From Pohlia nutans (Eukaryota; Streptophyta; Bryopsida; Bryales; Mniaceae): a DNA stretch of 64,000 nucleotides. The notes beneath the pieces are model-generated. The model was not told the origin of the DNA and did not search any database. It worked only from the letters and a program-made list of their open reading frames with translations. The DNA is taken from positions 27,366,253 to 27,430,252 of the forward strand of contig CM040087.1 in the NCBI GenBank assembly GCA_022496805.1, written 5' to 3'. Positions within the stretch are counted from its first letter, which is position 1, and each line of letters opens with the position of its first letter. The position numbers and the translations under genes are program-made. This document shows, one piece after another, positions 12,640 to 25,348 of the stretch.

Positions 12640-12905
12640 TCCACATAACATTCAGTAGCCTTTAAGAAGGCTATCTATTAGTTTCATCCATCTCTTTGTA
12701 TGGAGTGACCACTGATATGTAATTGAATGCGTTATTGAATCACATAAACAATTACAAGACACGATTGAATTGTGACTGAGTGCCTTCAATTATTGTTCAC
12801 CATGGTTATTTGCTCTTGCATAATGCCACTTGCCCCTAGCCCCTATAGCTATTGGTGTGATGTGAACATCCCACGTCATTTCATTGGGGGATGAAATGAT
12901 GTGGG
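12640..12905 (+). repeat. Duplicated piece of the PI4K-alpha last intron
   Basis: The order and sequence match 65-400: CATTCAGTAGCCTT, GTTTCATCCA, TGGAGTGACCA, CAATTACAA, TTCACCATGGTT, TGCTCTTGC, ATTTCATTGGGGGA. The copy lacks the exon that follows the original. It is diverged, so the duplication is not recent. Confidence 0.75.
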
Positions 12906-15900
12906 ATATTCTACATCATTTTGTTGGGGGAAGGCAACAATCACAGAGGCTACTGAATGATGCGCAGTTTCAAATTTCAAATTTCTCTATTTCTCTATTT
13001 TTGCATTTTTAATTTCTCGATTTTTCAAATTTTCAATTTCTAGACATAATAATTTTAGAATAATTCAAAATATTGCTATTTCTTTGGAATAGAAATTTCA
13101 CTGACTTTTGTAAATATAATTTAAAATTTCTTACAGCTTAAATATGTCAACAATGGCAAATATTAGTCATGATATTCTTAATGTTGATTGGATTTCTATT
13201 TGAAATTTACGTATTCTATTTATTACTCAATGTAAATGTAATATACTATTTGTATCCACTGTCCAAATTATTGAACTAAAACAAGACATTAAAATAATTA
13301 GGTGAAAAGTAGATAACCTAGATAAAACATTATGAACTACTTGTGCCGATTTGAAAATAAATAAATAAATTATACCTAAATTAAATTTGAAACAAAGTAG
13401 TGCTTGAGATGCAAAACAAGAGGATAGGTTCAAGGTAAAGTGAAGGAGGTAGACATTCCAATGTGGAAAGGTAAAGATAAATACATTAAGTTACAAGTCT
13501 GCCCCAAAAGTACATGGATGAATAGTACATGTAAATAAAAACTTTAAAAATAAAATAGAGATTTTACTTGCTTGTACTTAAAATGAAGATTGAAAATTAA
13601 AATAATACCTAGGAATGAATTTTTGAATATATTTTATATAACAAATGTATCTTTCATAGTCGTCGTTCAATTGTCCCCATTTATCTTTAGAAGAATCATG
13701 GTCTTGAAAGGGAGCACCTCGGAATTTGTCTGCTACTACATTAGAAATTCAAGACCCCATAGATTTTAACGATTTCTGTTCAAAGTCCAAATTTCTATAG
13801 TTGCGTAAATTTTTTGTATAGATTCAGCACACTTTCCATGCCAATCCTGCAAGGACTCTACAGTCACTCTTTTTGTTATATGAAAAAATGTAGATGTTAA
13901 AAATCTTTCAAGAATAACATCACATAGATTCCAAGGTGCTCCTTTCAAGACCAAAATTCTTGTAAAGATAAATGGGGATAGTTCAACGACGACTACTGAA
14001 AGATATATGACTACCGGGTAGGAACATAAAACAACACTAATTACTTTCACTCATCTCCAGCTAAGGCGAAAGAATTTGGACTCCGGAAGATATTCAACAA
14101 AATTCAATACAATTTGATTAACTCATGCCAAAACAAAGACCCATTCTCAACCAGCCCCACATTAGGGATACCTTCAATGCAAATGACCGACCCAACAACT
14201 AGTTTGAAGATTCACAATAGATTGTTTTGTGAGTAAATGTAGAGTAAAGAGAAGTTGAAAAGGAGAAGCAAACTTATGACAACAACGAAACGTTTAGTGA
14301 TCCTATCAATAGACATGGTTCAAAAGACCTCACTCACAACGCCCTCTCGGTACTGAGATAAACTGCCCGAGATAGAGATGTATCACGTCCTACACAAGGA
14401 ATGCCAAGATTAGGACCAAACAATGTAACAAAATTCAAGGCGACCCTTAGACACTGTAAAATCGACAAGGCTCTAACAACACAAACGTGGAACCACCAAA
14501 GAGAAGATGATTGAAAACAATCAAAACGAGACTAGGAATTTAGTACTCTCAATCAACAGGATGGGCAACTGCATTAAAATAGTCTCAAGAATAAATTTGT
14601 GAACAAGAGATAGAGTACTTCATGTTTAGGGACAAACAAACCAACGCAACACATGAGGATTTAGTAGGAGCAATTATGATGATGGCTCAGAGGTTTAGCT
14701 GTGACACCCATCTTCCACTACAAGCACAAGCTTGCAATGAGGATCCAATTGTTCTGCACCTGCCCATAATGAAGAGACACCTCAAGCATCTCTATAAGAT
14801 CAGAACATGCAAAAAGAAAGTGGCAACTCAGGAGAACCAAGGAAGAAACATACCATTTTCAGACTGCGGCATTGATCTAACTTAGTTTCAGATTCCTAAT
14901 TAGACATACAAGTAGTAATCATCATGTTATGAAAGCTAAAATGCCGATTTTGTGTCTACGTTTGGTTTTACAAAAATGATACACATTTTTTTGAACCAAC
15001 AAACTTATATGCGCCATTCGTCGTATCATTAGTCGCGCCATTTGCCGTTGCATTAGTTGCGGCATTTGTTGTTGCATTGTCCCGGGCAGGAAGCTCATGA
15101 ACAGCTGTCTTGTCATTCGTGGTTGCATTGTCCCAATCAAGATCTGCCCTAGTCCCGTCATTCGTTAAGAAAAAAGAAACCCTTGAATCCAAACCTCATC
15201 ATATTCAAACATCACTGTGACTTCGTGATTGACTTTGGCGAGGGTCATCCCCCATGTCCGGTACATATCCCAAATCTCTCTGAGAGGCCTCATCATGGCC
15301 TAATTTTTTCTTCTTAAATATATCTTCGATGGATCGTCCAAAGGCCTTTCCAAAGCTCATGAATGCGCCCGGGCGTCCTATTCAACAGAGTTGGCAACGA
15401 TCCCCGAAGCTAGCTAGCAAGACCCAAACAATCAAAAAATTCCACGCCCTGACACCGCTTAGCGAGTAGATCAAATCGCACATTTAAGGAGATTGAATGG
15501 CGGAGACACCGAGGTACAAGAAAATCAAAGTGAAATATTGTTTTTTACTAAATATTTTGCAAGCTCCTTTCTCTAATCATTACGTAAGCCATCACATTAG
15601 AGAAAATAGGAGCCGTGTAGAGGGCCCCTTCAGAAGTCACGAATGGGACCTTCAATTACATTTAAATGTGCTAGGGGAATGAAGAATCCCCTATACTTGC
15701 TCACGTAAGTGAAGGTCGACAATTATAAGGGTAGGACAGGGAAGGCGGTTCCCATTGGTAGATAAAAGTTGTTGTATTTGATATAAATGCTTTTTGAAGC
15801 CCAGAAAGAACATAACATTTTGAGGTGATATTGAATATTGGGGAGTATAAATATTCATTAAACCCGGAAAGAACATAACATTTTGAGGTGGTCAGATCAA

Positions 15901-17065
15901 TGCAGCAGGCTGTGTTTAAGTGGCGTGAGAAAGTGTGATAAGCTACAGGTGTTGTTGTGGCAAGCTTGAAATGTATGGATGAGTTGAGCAATGATCGTGA
16001 TGTCAAGGTGTGATCTAATAGCAGGGCCTTGTCTCTCCAAGAAAACCTTGGTACTAATCTTGGTCAAAGATGCCCTCTTCGTTCTTGTAACTGTGCATGG
16101 CCCAGCTACCACATTCAAGCATGCACTGATCCTAGTACAGTCGTACTTTACAACTTGAAAGACTTAAAAATTTACATTTTGAACTAAGTTAATGCTACAA
16201 CCCGTCAAAGGTGTGTCACAAGGCCATTGATATAAACAGGAAAAGGCACATTCACCATGAGCTAGAATTCATTTACCTTGGGAAAATTACATAAGATGGT
16301 CACATTTTCCTGTCAAAATTTGTGTACATCACTAGCTCTCCTACACTACATTATATAGTCTTGCACTGTCAAACTATGAAGGCCCTCTTTATGGCTCTTT
16401 TTTCTCTAATGAACGCTTCATGTTATATGTCACTAGCTTGACCCGTGCCGGCCACCGGCACATAAAAAATTTCAAAATATATATCAAAAGCTCTAAGTAG
16501 GCTTTGTAGTGAGATGGGATCACACAACCATCGTGACAACCATTTGTTGTTATTTTTTAAAATTTTAACAAAGTAAAATTGACATCATAGAATTCTTTCT
16601 TGTTGAGTGTCTACAATTCTATATAATAAATGAAATTTATTCTTAAAGATAGTGTTTTCGGTCTATTTATATTTCAATATGAGTTCAAGAGGAATTTGCT
16701 AAAACTTTCCTGTTTGAGCTGACTTTTTGGTTAACTCTAATGTTCAAAGTGGAATTAGCTATCAAGAGAAGGGAAAAAAAAATCACAAGAAAATGAATAG
16801 AGAGAGGAAGAAAGTGATGCTTTGAAACAAGAAAAACCCACAGTCCTTTACGGGTTAAAGTGACAGGTTTAGAGAAGCCCGTATTATCATTCCAGAAGTG
16901 GGTGGGTATAAGACTATTTACTTCATATCACAAACAATTAGTAAGACCCTAAATGGCGAATTCTTCTTCACCTAAACTAACTCTATTGTTTGTTCTACAG
17001 TACTTACACTTGCCTCTCATTCACCTCTTTTGCTATCGATCGATGCCATTATATAGTCAACCTCG
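12906..17065. other. Gene-poor AT-rich DNA with short repeats
   Basis: No gene is supported. 14990-15130 is a degenerate tandem of GCATTAGTTGCGGCA-like units. 15780-15890 contains two copies of a block with AAAGAACATAACATTTTGAG. Minus-strand 15170-15310 has a short coding-looking stretch (REIWDMYRTWGMTLAKVNHE) with stops on both sides, possibly an exon remnant. 13680 and 13950 share a diverged inverted block (AAGGAGCACC / GGTGCTCCTTT). Confidence 0.45.
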
Positions 17066-17463
17066 GTCAATCAGTCAATCATTACATATTGACGGCGACC
17101 TTGAGGCAAGTTTCAAAACAACTTATCATACTGACCAGCATACTGATCACTTGAAAATGGATGCGGCCACAAAAGCTTGAAAAACCTGCACTCTGACACC
17201 CCCGGAATTTCCTTGTCATTTTAGCCCAACAGATGCAGTGATGGCGATGGAGATATTAGTCAATCAGTCAATCGTTTCATTTTTAAGGAGATCTCAAAGC
17301 AAGTTTCAAAATGACTTGCGTAGGACACTATTGTAATACCTTATGATAGATATGCACACCGACAGTGCTCTCTTGAAAACAGATGCGCTCGCTGCAAAAG
17401 CTTGAAAACTTGCACTCTGACACCGCGTAATTTCCTTTACATTTGCGGCGATGGCGATATCAG
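17066..17463 (+). repeat. Tandem duplication, about 195 bp, two diverged copies
   Basis: Blocks shared in the same order: GTCAATCAGTCAATC, CAAGTTTCAAAA, GATGCG, AAAAGCTTGAAAA, TGCACTCTGACACC and AATTTCCTT. Copies are at about 17066-17250 and 17258-17463. Confidence 0.65.
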
Positions 17464-17966
17464 AGTGAATTTCGACATCCTAGGTGGGAGGAATTTTGTC
17501 CGCGCGCTGCAGAATAAGAGCAGAGGAGGGCGAGGGCTGATTGGGCAAGTTGGCGTGTTTTGGGGCACCCGGTGTGACGAATAGCTTCGGTGAGGCCATG
17601 GTGGAGCTCCTGATCTGCGGCGTACCGGGCGGCGTACTCCTCGACGCGCAAAACACGCTCGATGATCCACACGGCTTTCTCCTGCAGCTGCCCTTAATAC
17701 AACAAGTCCAAAATGGGTTGCACGCCCCCGCCCCACACAAGCTCCTCCACGCCCTGTTTCACATCCACAGTGCTGGAATCCGCAAGCAGCGTGGACAGCG
17801 CGCCCAGTGCAGCGTCTCGAACACCCTCGTCGTCTTCCTTCTTCACCAGCCGGATTAGAGGTCCCACGGCCTGCGCTGCGACCAGGCAGAACGTGCCGTC
17901 CAAGAACACTCGCAGAATGCCAAGAAACACTTGCGGAATGCCAAGAACGCTCCAAGCAGGTTCCAC
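17460..17966 (-). pseudogene. Armadillo-repeat (plant U-box type) gene fragment with nonsense codon
   Basis: Seen: the minus-strand frame encodes AVGPLIRLVKKEDDEGVRDA, then EELVWGGGVQPILDLLY, then a TAA at 17694-17696, and continues in the same frame with GQLQEKAVWIIERVLRVEEY and KTRQLAQSALALL. Known: this spacing of hydrophobic helices and the 'EKAVWIIERVLR...EEYAARYA' type C-terminus fit armadillo repeats of plant ARM/U-box proteins. The homology spans the stop, so the gene is broken. No U-box or upstream repeats are seen, and the start is not real. It is most likely a duplicated C-terminal fragment. An unannotated intron over the stop is less likely, because the frame is unbroken on both sides. 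Confidence 0.6.
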
Positions 17967-19450
17967 TCCGGAACTTACTCAGATAACCACTTATTCCATG
18001 TGTAAAATGTCATGCGCGGACAAACACACAAAAAACACCCTTCTTCCTTATTATATGGATGTTCAAAGCATTAGCAACTTCTTCATTTACGTCATATTTG
18101 TTTCATCACCAGTAGAAAAGGTGGTACTTGTAAAGTGCGCAACACACACATGCCTTTCTATAGTTTGTCTTTTGTTTTTTTTATATTAAAAAAGTAAGTT
18201 TTTTCACAAATTTATTTGCAAAAATCTTTAGTCATCCAAAGATGTCGAAGCCATTGGCTATCATCATATTCAGTGAGTAGAAATTCAAAGAACCAAACAA
18301 TAAATCTGAGTTTCATCCATGCACCAACAAATATCGGTAGAGAGTGTGAACAATAGGGGTTGGAATTGTTTATCACGTAGAGCAGCAAAAACTACACGCA
18401 TAAAAACCTGTTGTCGCCTTCACGAGCAATTGGATTTGTAATATCGATTACAAGAAAGTTGTCATTGTTGTCAGAGGATAAAGTAAACATCAACATCTAA
18501 ACAAAAATGACAAACATTCCTCTTTGAACAAGAGTGATAAACATTCTTCTTGCAATAGCTAATTTTGTCTCGCTCATAGCTAATTTTTTTTTGAAATTTA
18601 TGTGTTCCAAAACAGAGGGTTCTAGTGGGAGATGTTTAGAATTCAAAGTCCCCAAGGTTCTATTTCAGGATGTTTCAAAGGTCCAAAAGAAAAAACGTTG
18701 TCATATACTAAAAGCAACAAATAACAGAGAGTTCAATGCTGGACAAAGGCACTCTCCCGACATCAGAGTTGCCCTTTGCTTTGACAAACCCGCGCCACTT
18801 TCACAACAAGGAACGACTTCAAAGAACTCCCATGTAGAAATCTAGAGAGAAAACAACCAAAAAGAAGAAGGAAAAAAATGGAAGAAACCACAAGAGCCTT
18901 CCCATTACTTCGAAACCCTCGTTTGCAAAAAAAAATGGAGAAAAAAACAAAGAACCTCGGCAACAAAAACTTTTGGATCATACATTTGCATACACAACGA
19001 AAACAACGACGCTAGTTTGTGAGCCTAGAGCGGTGAGCGCTGATTTTGTGAGCGGTGAGCGCTGATTTTGTTAGTAGTGAGCCTGAAGTTTTTTTTAAGA
19101 AAGTTTTTTGATGGAAATTTTTCTATATTTAGAAATTTTACAGGAAACAACCGGAGAGGTTAAAATTAGAAATATTTTGGTACCCATTACCGTGCCCAAG
19201 AGTATCCTATTACCGTGGTATAGGATCAATATCCAGAATATTGTGCAAATGTAGCTAGTTTGGACATGATGTAGGAGGCGGTCGCTGGATTTGTAAACTT
19301 CCGAACTCAGGGATATTATAAAAAGAGAGATATTTATTGACAGCCTCAACAAATCAAATTCAAATCCAATACAATTCTAAATGGCCATAGGGAAATTAGA
19401 GACGTAGCGTCAATCCCTTTCTACTTGCAAAAAATCTCAAAATGCCTGGG
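17967..19450. other. Spacer downstream of MULE copy A
   Basis: No gene is supported. 19027-19070 holds two copies of GAGCGGTGAGCGCTGATTTT. 19170-19220 contains GGTACCCATTACCGTG and a second ATTACCGTGGT, which match 53005-53045 downstream of the other MULE copy and are probably element 3' sequence. Confidence 0.5.
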
Positions 19451-19452
19451 TT

Positions 19453-22025
19453 TCACTCTGTCATAGGAGTGCTCGTCATGATCCTAGAAGCTAACAAAAG
19501 ATGCTTCACTTCGTTGAAACTGAGACTCAGGGCATGGATGAAGCTATCCTTCTCTACATCAGTCATGCAAACAAACCTGTATATGTAGTAGAGATGCTTA
19601 CAGTTCACATACTGCCCTCTTTTGCCAATGGAGGCGACAGCCATTGTCTTGAAGTCCAAGCAGGTACACTCTGGGTAGTTACTAATTGTGATTCGGTAAA
19701 CGTTGTGGTTAGGGTCTACACCAGATTGTAGGGAGATGATAGCCCCAAATCCGGGGTGTGGAAGTACAGTGACATCCATGATTGTCCCTTGTACGTTTCT
19801 TGCACTCTCCCACTTGTTGCGTTGATCGGTGGATGGAACTTTTGCAACGCGGCGGATCTTCTTTCCATTTCGAGTGGTTGGAAACACCTCTGGCTGAGCT
19901 ACACCGGGGTGGTCAAATTGAACAGGTTGGAAACCACGCACATGCGAAAACAGTCGACGGGGAGAGAACCCAGTGCGCTGTTGGAGGTGGAAACCGGCTT
20001 CTTCCAAACCTAAGACTTCTTGACGAGTGAGTTTGGTTCCAATGAGGACAGGCCATACTTGTGGAACATCAGGCCAAGAATGTACCCAAGATCTTTTGCT
20101 ACCCATGACACACCGGTTGATGTCATCAGCGCAAAACCAAAAATCTACTGAAACTTCTCGTTTAGTGAGATATTCTGACTTTTTTCCCCTATATGTTGGA
20201 GCTGGAGTGCCCGTAGTTCCCTTTGCGATTTTTCCTGAACAACGCCTTCCTGTAACCGCTTGGTTTGCAGAACACTTTGTGCTTGACTTGTGAGAAATTC
20301 GAGCGATGTGCCATTCGCTCGTATTGCAATCCGATTCTAATACACTTGTGACATGGAGCACTTCGAGAGGAACCTCCGCTGTTGGCATAGCCGTGCTGTC
20401 CTCAACTCTCGCCTTCATAGAGCGCGTTTGCACTCTTGGTTGAGAGTAGTTTACTTTATCGGGGCGATGAGAATCACCCTTAGACCCAATAGGAAGGTCA
20501 AGTTTTCGTTTGGTTGAACCAAAAACTTCTTCCCCTTCCAAGTGTGGAATGCGCGTACATAGCTCCTCCGCCCCAGGCATCATACTAAGGGCGGTTGCAA
20601 TCTTCGCAGGATCATCTGAACGACGGGCTGCTCGCAATCGCAATTCAGACTTTGAAGGACCCATTCCGGTGGCACGGCCCTTCAAGTATGCACGGTAGTT
20701 CGTGGCTTGCATGAATGCTCGAATGAAGTCATCCACGGTGGCGACATATAGATCATCACCCCTATTTCCGGATTGTTGTTTCCACTTGTTGTGGATAGTT
20801 TCTGCAAGGTTGCACGATGGCATGTCTGCCATCTCCTCCAGACTCAATCACTACATAGAAGAACAAACCATGAGAGACACATTAATTACTGCTTCATAAT
20901 GATACAATGATACAATTTCAAGAGAGAGTAGCAGAGGACATACCATTTGCATGAAGCCGCCCCATTGTCTATAACGGAAATGCCAAAAAGCAAGCCACAA
21001 GTCCAACTCACGAATGGCATCCTCCGATGCAGCTCCAGATGATAGCCACCAAGCTCTAATTGCCAAATAACGAGTCTCGGCCTCTTCCATACACTTCGAA
21101 TTTTTGTATTGCTTGCATAAGACGTTGTGTTGGAACTGCATGTCGGGTTTAATAAACTTCTGAGTGTGTCGATTCAAAGAAGTAGTCCAATGCAACAAAC
21201 AAGTGCGCTCCCGATTCTCCATTGGCTGTTTGGGGTCCCCTGTACCATAAATAGTACGAACGGCATTCCAATTGGCTTGGGCGCTGTCGGCCATGAAGCC
21301 TTTGAAGTTCACGTTTGCAACTCCATTGGCAGCCATGACCTCATTTAAGGATCTCCACATAATGCATTGCGCGGCCGTGTCTTCCGATTGCATGTCACAG
21401 ACAGCAATTGTCATCACTTTGCAATATGCACTGTCGTACACGTGGCACGCCATGGTGGTCCAATTCTTCACACGCTTGACGTGATCAAACATGATCCAGG
21501 AATTTTCCAAATTGCCGCCGGGTTACATTCTCTTGATCAGGTCGACTCCACTCCCGTCACCCTCTGTGAGCATCTTAAAGAGGAACACCTTCTCCTTGCC
21601 TTGCCCTGGGAAGATGTTGCCGTGGATAAAGTCTATTTTGCTGGAGTCCTTTAAGGCCATGATTGAATCGATGACTCCAGTCTTACCGGGAGTGTGCTTC
21701 AAGGAGACGATGTTGTTGCGCACACTAGAAGAGGCTAGCAACTCGTACTTGTCCATCACGGCCTCCAACGACTGCCCTGTTAGTTTTTCCTTTGGCCCTT
21801 CACCATTGTGAACAAGCTCGGAGTCTAACATCTCTTTGCTACAAGAGAGTGTTATAGCAAAGATCTTAGCCTGGGGGGTTCGGGCTACTTCTCTTTGAAG
21901 CATAGATGATATTTTATCTTACGTCTCACGACATATTCCATCTCACACAGGATGTTCATGATGTCCTAAATGCACGCATACTCGACTCCTGTCCCCTCTA
22001 CTAAAAATGTAGTACATACGAGCGT
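19453..22025 (-). pseudogene. MULE transposase copy A, C-terminal part (DDE domain and SWIM zinc finger)
   Basis: Exon 2 (20944 up to the insertion at 22025) carries the transposase core: MFDHVKRVKNWTTMACHVYD, FKGFMADSAQANWNAV (the second acid of the DDE triad) and RTCLLHWTTSLNRHT. After an intron (20851-20943; GTATGT donor, TATGTAG acceptor), exon 3 ends with a SWIM zinc finger, CTCLDF...NCKHLYYIY (CxC...CxH). Breaks: a TAA at 21523-21525 where copy B has Gln (KRMQPGG), at least two more stops around 21.92-21.95 kb, and a TGA as first codon of exon 3 (20848-20850). The gene continues across the nested element at 26568-27629. Known role: cut-and-paste DNA transposition in the nucleus. This copy cannot make an intact enzyme. 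Confidence 0.85.
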
Positions 22026-22192
22026 TGTCAAACCTCGTTTATTCAAAAACGGGCAGTTAGGGTTTGTAGGGCAGTAAAAGGTAACCCCATCCGCCATAAA
22101 TGGGAGAAATGGTGTTCCTAGTGACCTCTTTATTTATTTGGAGAGAGTGGTGCTCTCACGCGCGTCTTAAGTGTTCATTACGGAATCTAGGA

Positions 22193-25100
22193 ATGGCGGC
22201 GGACCGGACAGGAGACCGGATGGGAAACCGGGGGTCGGGGAACGGGCCTCTTCCGGGCCCGGCCACGATCCGGGAACTGAACTGGGCCGCCTTAAACTGG
22301 GCGGCTCAGTGTTCATTCCTTCCCGGTTCCTCCAGCCCTCCGTGCGCACCCCTTTTTGCACCTCCGGAGAACGCTAGAGTTCCCATTTCGCACCCGAAGA
22401 GAAAGAGCAGTGAGCGGCCGGTGTGTGAGGATTTGGAGCATCCGAGAGTGAGGGAAATTGAGCGCCCGGGGAGAAACAGTAGCGCAAGGTTAGAATTTGA
22501 GAGAGGCGATCACCCGGACAACGAGAGCCGCCATTTCCGGCGGAATTTACGGAGAGGAGTAGGTGCGCAGCCGGGAAGAGAGGCGCGGGGACTCCGGGAG
22601 GTCAGGCGCACGCTACGGAGGCGAGAAGAGAGGCGTCCGGAGCGCGAGGGGAGCAGTTTGCCGGAGAAGGAGCTGCGCCATTCTCGGAGGAGTAAGGAAG
22701 CGCGTCCGGAGTCCACAGCCATGGCGCGGAGGGGAACCGGAATGTAGATTACGGAGAAGCGCATCTGTCCGGACATCCCGCCACACGAAGGGGACTTGCA
22801 CGAGTTGATGAAGGACCTCGAGAAGATGGGGTGCGCAGGGCTCTTTGGGAGAGTGTGGGATGTGCAGGATGCAAGAATGCTGGAGGAAATTGAGGGCGGG
22901 TCGATGCTGAGCGCCTTCCGGACGACCATCCGGGCGAAGTATGGGAGCTGGACCCAGGAGATGTGGAGGGAGTTATACGGCTTCCCGGACATAAACATAG
23001 ATTTGGAACCGGGAGGCAAGGGCGACTCGGATTGGGTGAAGGCGCGATTCACCCACATCTCCGGACACGACGGGTTCAAGGTGGCGGACTGCATCATACC
23101 CCGGGAGCAACGGTTGCTCCAGTATGTGGTGCCCATCCTCAATCCGGAGAAGCCCACCACCCTCACCGTAACGCTGGCCCGGGGCATTTACTCCGCGCTG
23201 CTCCGGGGGAGAAGGATCAATTGGGCGATCTTACTACACCGGAACACGCAGAAGTGGGTAGTGAACCTGGACAACAAGAAGGGTTGTCCGTTGGCCCCGT
23301 TTCTCCACCATCTGTACGAGAGACATGGGTGTCTCACGAAGAAGGAACGGAGGAGGTTGGAGGAAACACCCATTCCGGGGCTGAAGAGCCCGACCAAGAG
23401 GAGGACAGTTCTTCCGGGTGGAGGACCGGATACCAGCAGACCCGGGGCGTCGTCACGACCGGATGAAAGGAGAATGGCACCTCCAACATCCCAACCGGAC
23501 AGGAGCAGGATCCGAGACGAGGAGCGCAGGAAGGAGAATGAAGATCGCCCGGAGAGGGATCAACCCGGAGGGGTCAGCGCTAGCTCGGAGCTGAGGATGA
23601 AAAGGAGGGAAGACCGGCCCGAGAGGGGCCAACAGGGTGACACCCGGCTGCGTCAAGAGGAGCAGCAGAGGAGGAAGGACCCGGAGACGGATCAACCGGG
23701 GGAGGCAAGGTTGCAGCGGGAGCTGAGAACGAAGAGGAGGGAGGATCCGGAAGAAGTGGAGGATTCTCCACAGCCAAAACTGACCCGGAAGAAGTTGGTG
23801 CGGAGTCAGGGAGGAAGCTCCACCCAAGAGCAACCTCAAGTGACCCCGGTGGTGGAGTCCGGGCCAGAGAAGGAGACAGCACCGCCACAGGAACGAACGG
23901 AAGCGGGTTCCGGGTTCGTGAATGAGGACCCTGCCCCGGAAGATCCACGGGAACGATTAAGGAAGGGGAAGCAACCAGAGGAGGAGGCAGGTACGTCTCA
24001 AGTGCAACTTCCGGGCATGAAGAGGAAGCTAGTCCTCATTGAAGAGGAGGAGCCGGAGGGACCGGAGACCACTCCTAGGAAGGACAAAGGACCCGTCCGG
24101 AAGAAGACAACCCCGCTCAACAAGCGTCCCAAGGAGGCAGGGGACGACGGGGAGGAAACAGGGGAAGAGGACGACCGGAGGCAGGAACCCCCGTTGGAGG
24201 AAGAACCGGTGCAGGAGGAAGGTCCACCCGGAGATGTACAGGAGGAGGTGGAGGTCCCACTGCGGGCGGAGCACATAATCCTGCAGACCCGGATTGCCTT
24301 GGACATGGTGACGGAGCAGTACACTCCCATGTTCGCCGCACTCCGGGAGACAGGAACTCTCCTCCGAACGGAGGATGCTCTGGAGTATCCAGCACGGATC
24401 CGGAAGCTTCAGAGGAAGCTGATCCGGAGCAGGGAGAAGGAGAGCAAGTTGGATGGCCAACTGCAGAGTCTCCAGGAGGACGAGAGCGAATCCGTCGCTC
24501 TCTTGAAAGGTTTGAAGGAGGAGCTGCAACGGAAGGTGGTGTACATCAAGAGAATGGAGGCCCAAGTGCAGAAGAACGAGTTGCAGATCCGGGAACAGGA
24601 GGAGACCATCCGGAGGATAGGGAAGACAAGCCAGCAGTGCATCACCAAACTGTCGGGGTTGTTCCACCCGGATGGGGAGGCACAGATGAAAGCCCGGCTG
24701 TATGACGAGAAGGTGGGTCAGCCGGGATTGGAAGGAGCAGCCCGGATGAAGAACGTGGTCCGGGAATATTCAAAAAAGGTGGAGGCCTACCTGATGGAGT
24801 TCCGGGAGCTGGCGGAGCACATGAGGGGGAACTTTTCCGATGAAGAACCGGGCCGGGAGGAGACAGTCAACCGGGGTGATAGAGTAGGGTCCGGGGAGGG
24901 ACTGCAGGGGATGTTCAATGCGTCTGCAGATGCTCCTCAGGAGGGTGAAATCGACCGGTTGATGCGAAAGGGGAGCTCAACGCAGGAGCACACCTCCCGG
25001 GTACGGTTGGATGTGGAGCCAATCCACATGGTCCGACCGGCCGGAGTGAGCCCTGTGGAAGTCCGGAACCTCTCGGAAGAAATGGAGGCGACGGACGTTC

Positions 25101-25348
25101 AGTCGGACAGGGTGGAAAGGCAACAGGGTGGGCCAGGAGGTCACCCGGGTAGCCAGTCGGGAGGAACGCAAGCAGGCGAGCCAACCGGAGGGCGACAGGT
25201 GGATCCGCCAACCGGGCACGAACCACGAGGAGCTCGGCCCACAGATCCAATCGTGGTGGACAGCCCGGAAATCCAGGAGGGGCAGCCCATGGAGGATGAG
25301 CCGCTGCCCGGGACCGCCGGAGGTCCAGGATTAGTGGTCCGGATTTAG
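22193..25348 (+). CDS. Long ORF of the nested element: Arg/Pro/Glu-rich protein with coiled coil, one in-frame TAG
   Basis: From ATG at 22193 (MAADRTGDRMGNRGSG) one frame runs 1,052 codons to TAG at 25346-25348, broken only by a TAG at 22745-22747 (a likely CAG to TAG change). After that stop it reads ITEKRICPDIPPHEG, then a folded-looking domain (ELMKDLEKMGCAGLFGRVWD ... LARGIYSALLRGRRINWAIL ... FLHHLYERHGCL) that resembles the putative plant transposon protein domain found beside plant retroelement gag regions. That resemblance is from memory and tentative. The middle is low-complexity R/E/P-rich, and about 24330-24640 encodes a coiled coil (LQRKLIRSREKESKLDGQLQ). The codons CGG, CCG and GGA are heavily used, part of the element-wide CCGG excess. 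Confidence 0.65.

Noticed and set aside
14922..15192. Minus-strand open frames rich in Asn/Thr or Met/Gln
   Set aside because: They come from a degenerate tandem repeat and give unrelated low-complexity peptides in different frames.
16436..16470. Motif TAGCTTGACCCGTGCCGGCC as a possible transposon end
   Set aside because: No matching inverted end or target duplication could be found nearby.
22510..23187. Minus-strand open frame of 225 codons
   Set aside because: It is a shadow of the plus-strand ORF, created by GC-rich CCGG-type composition.
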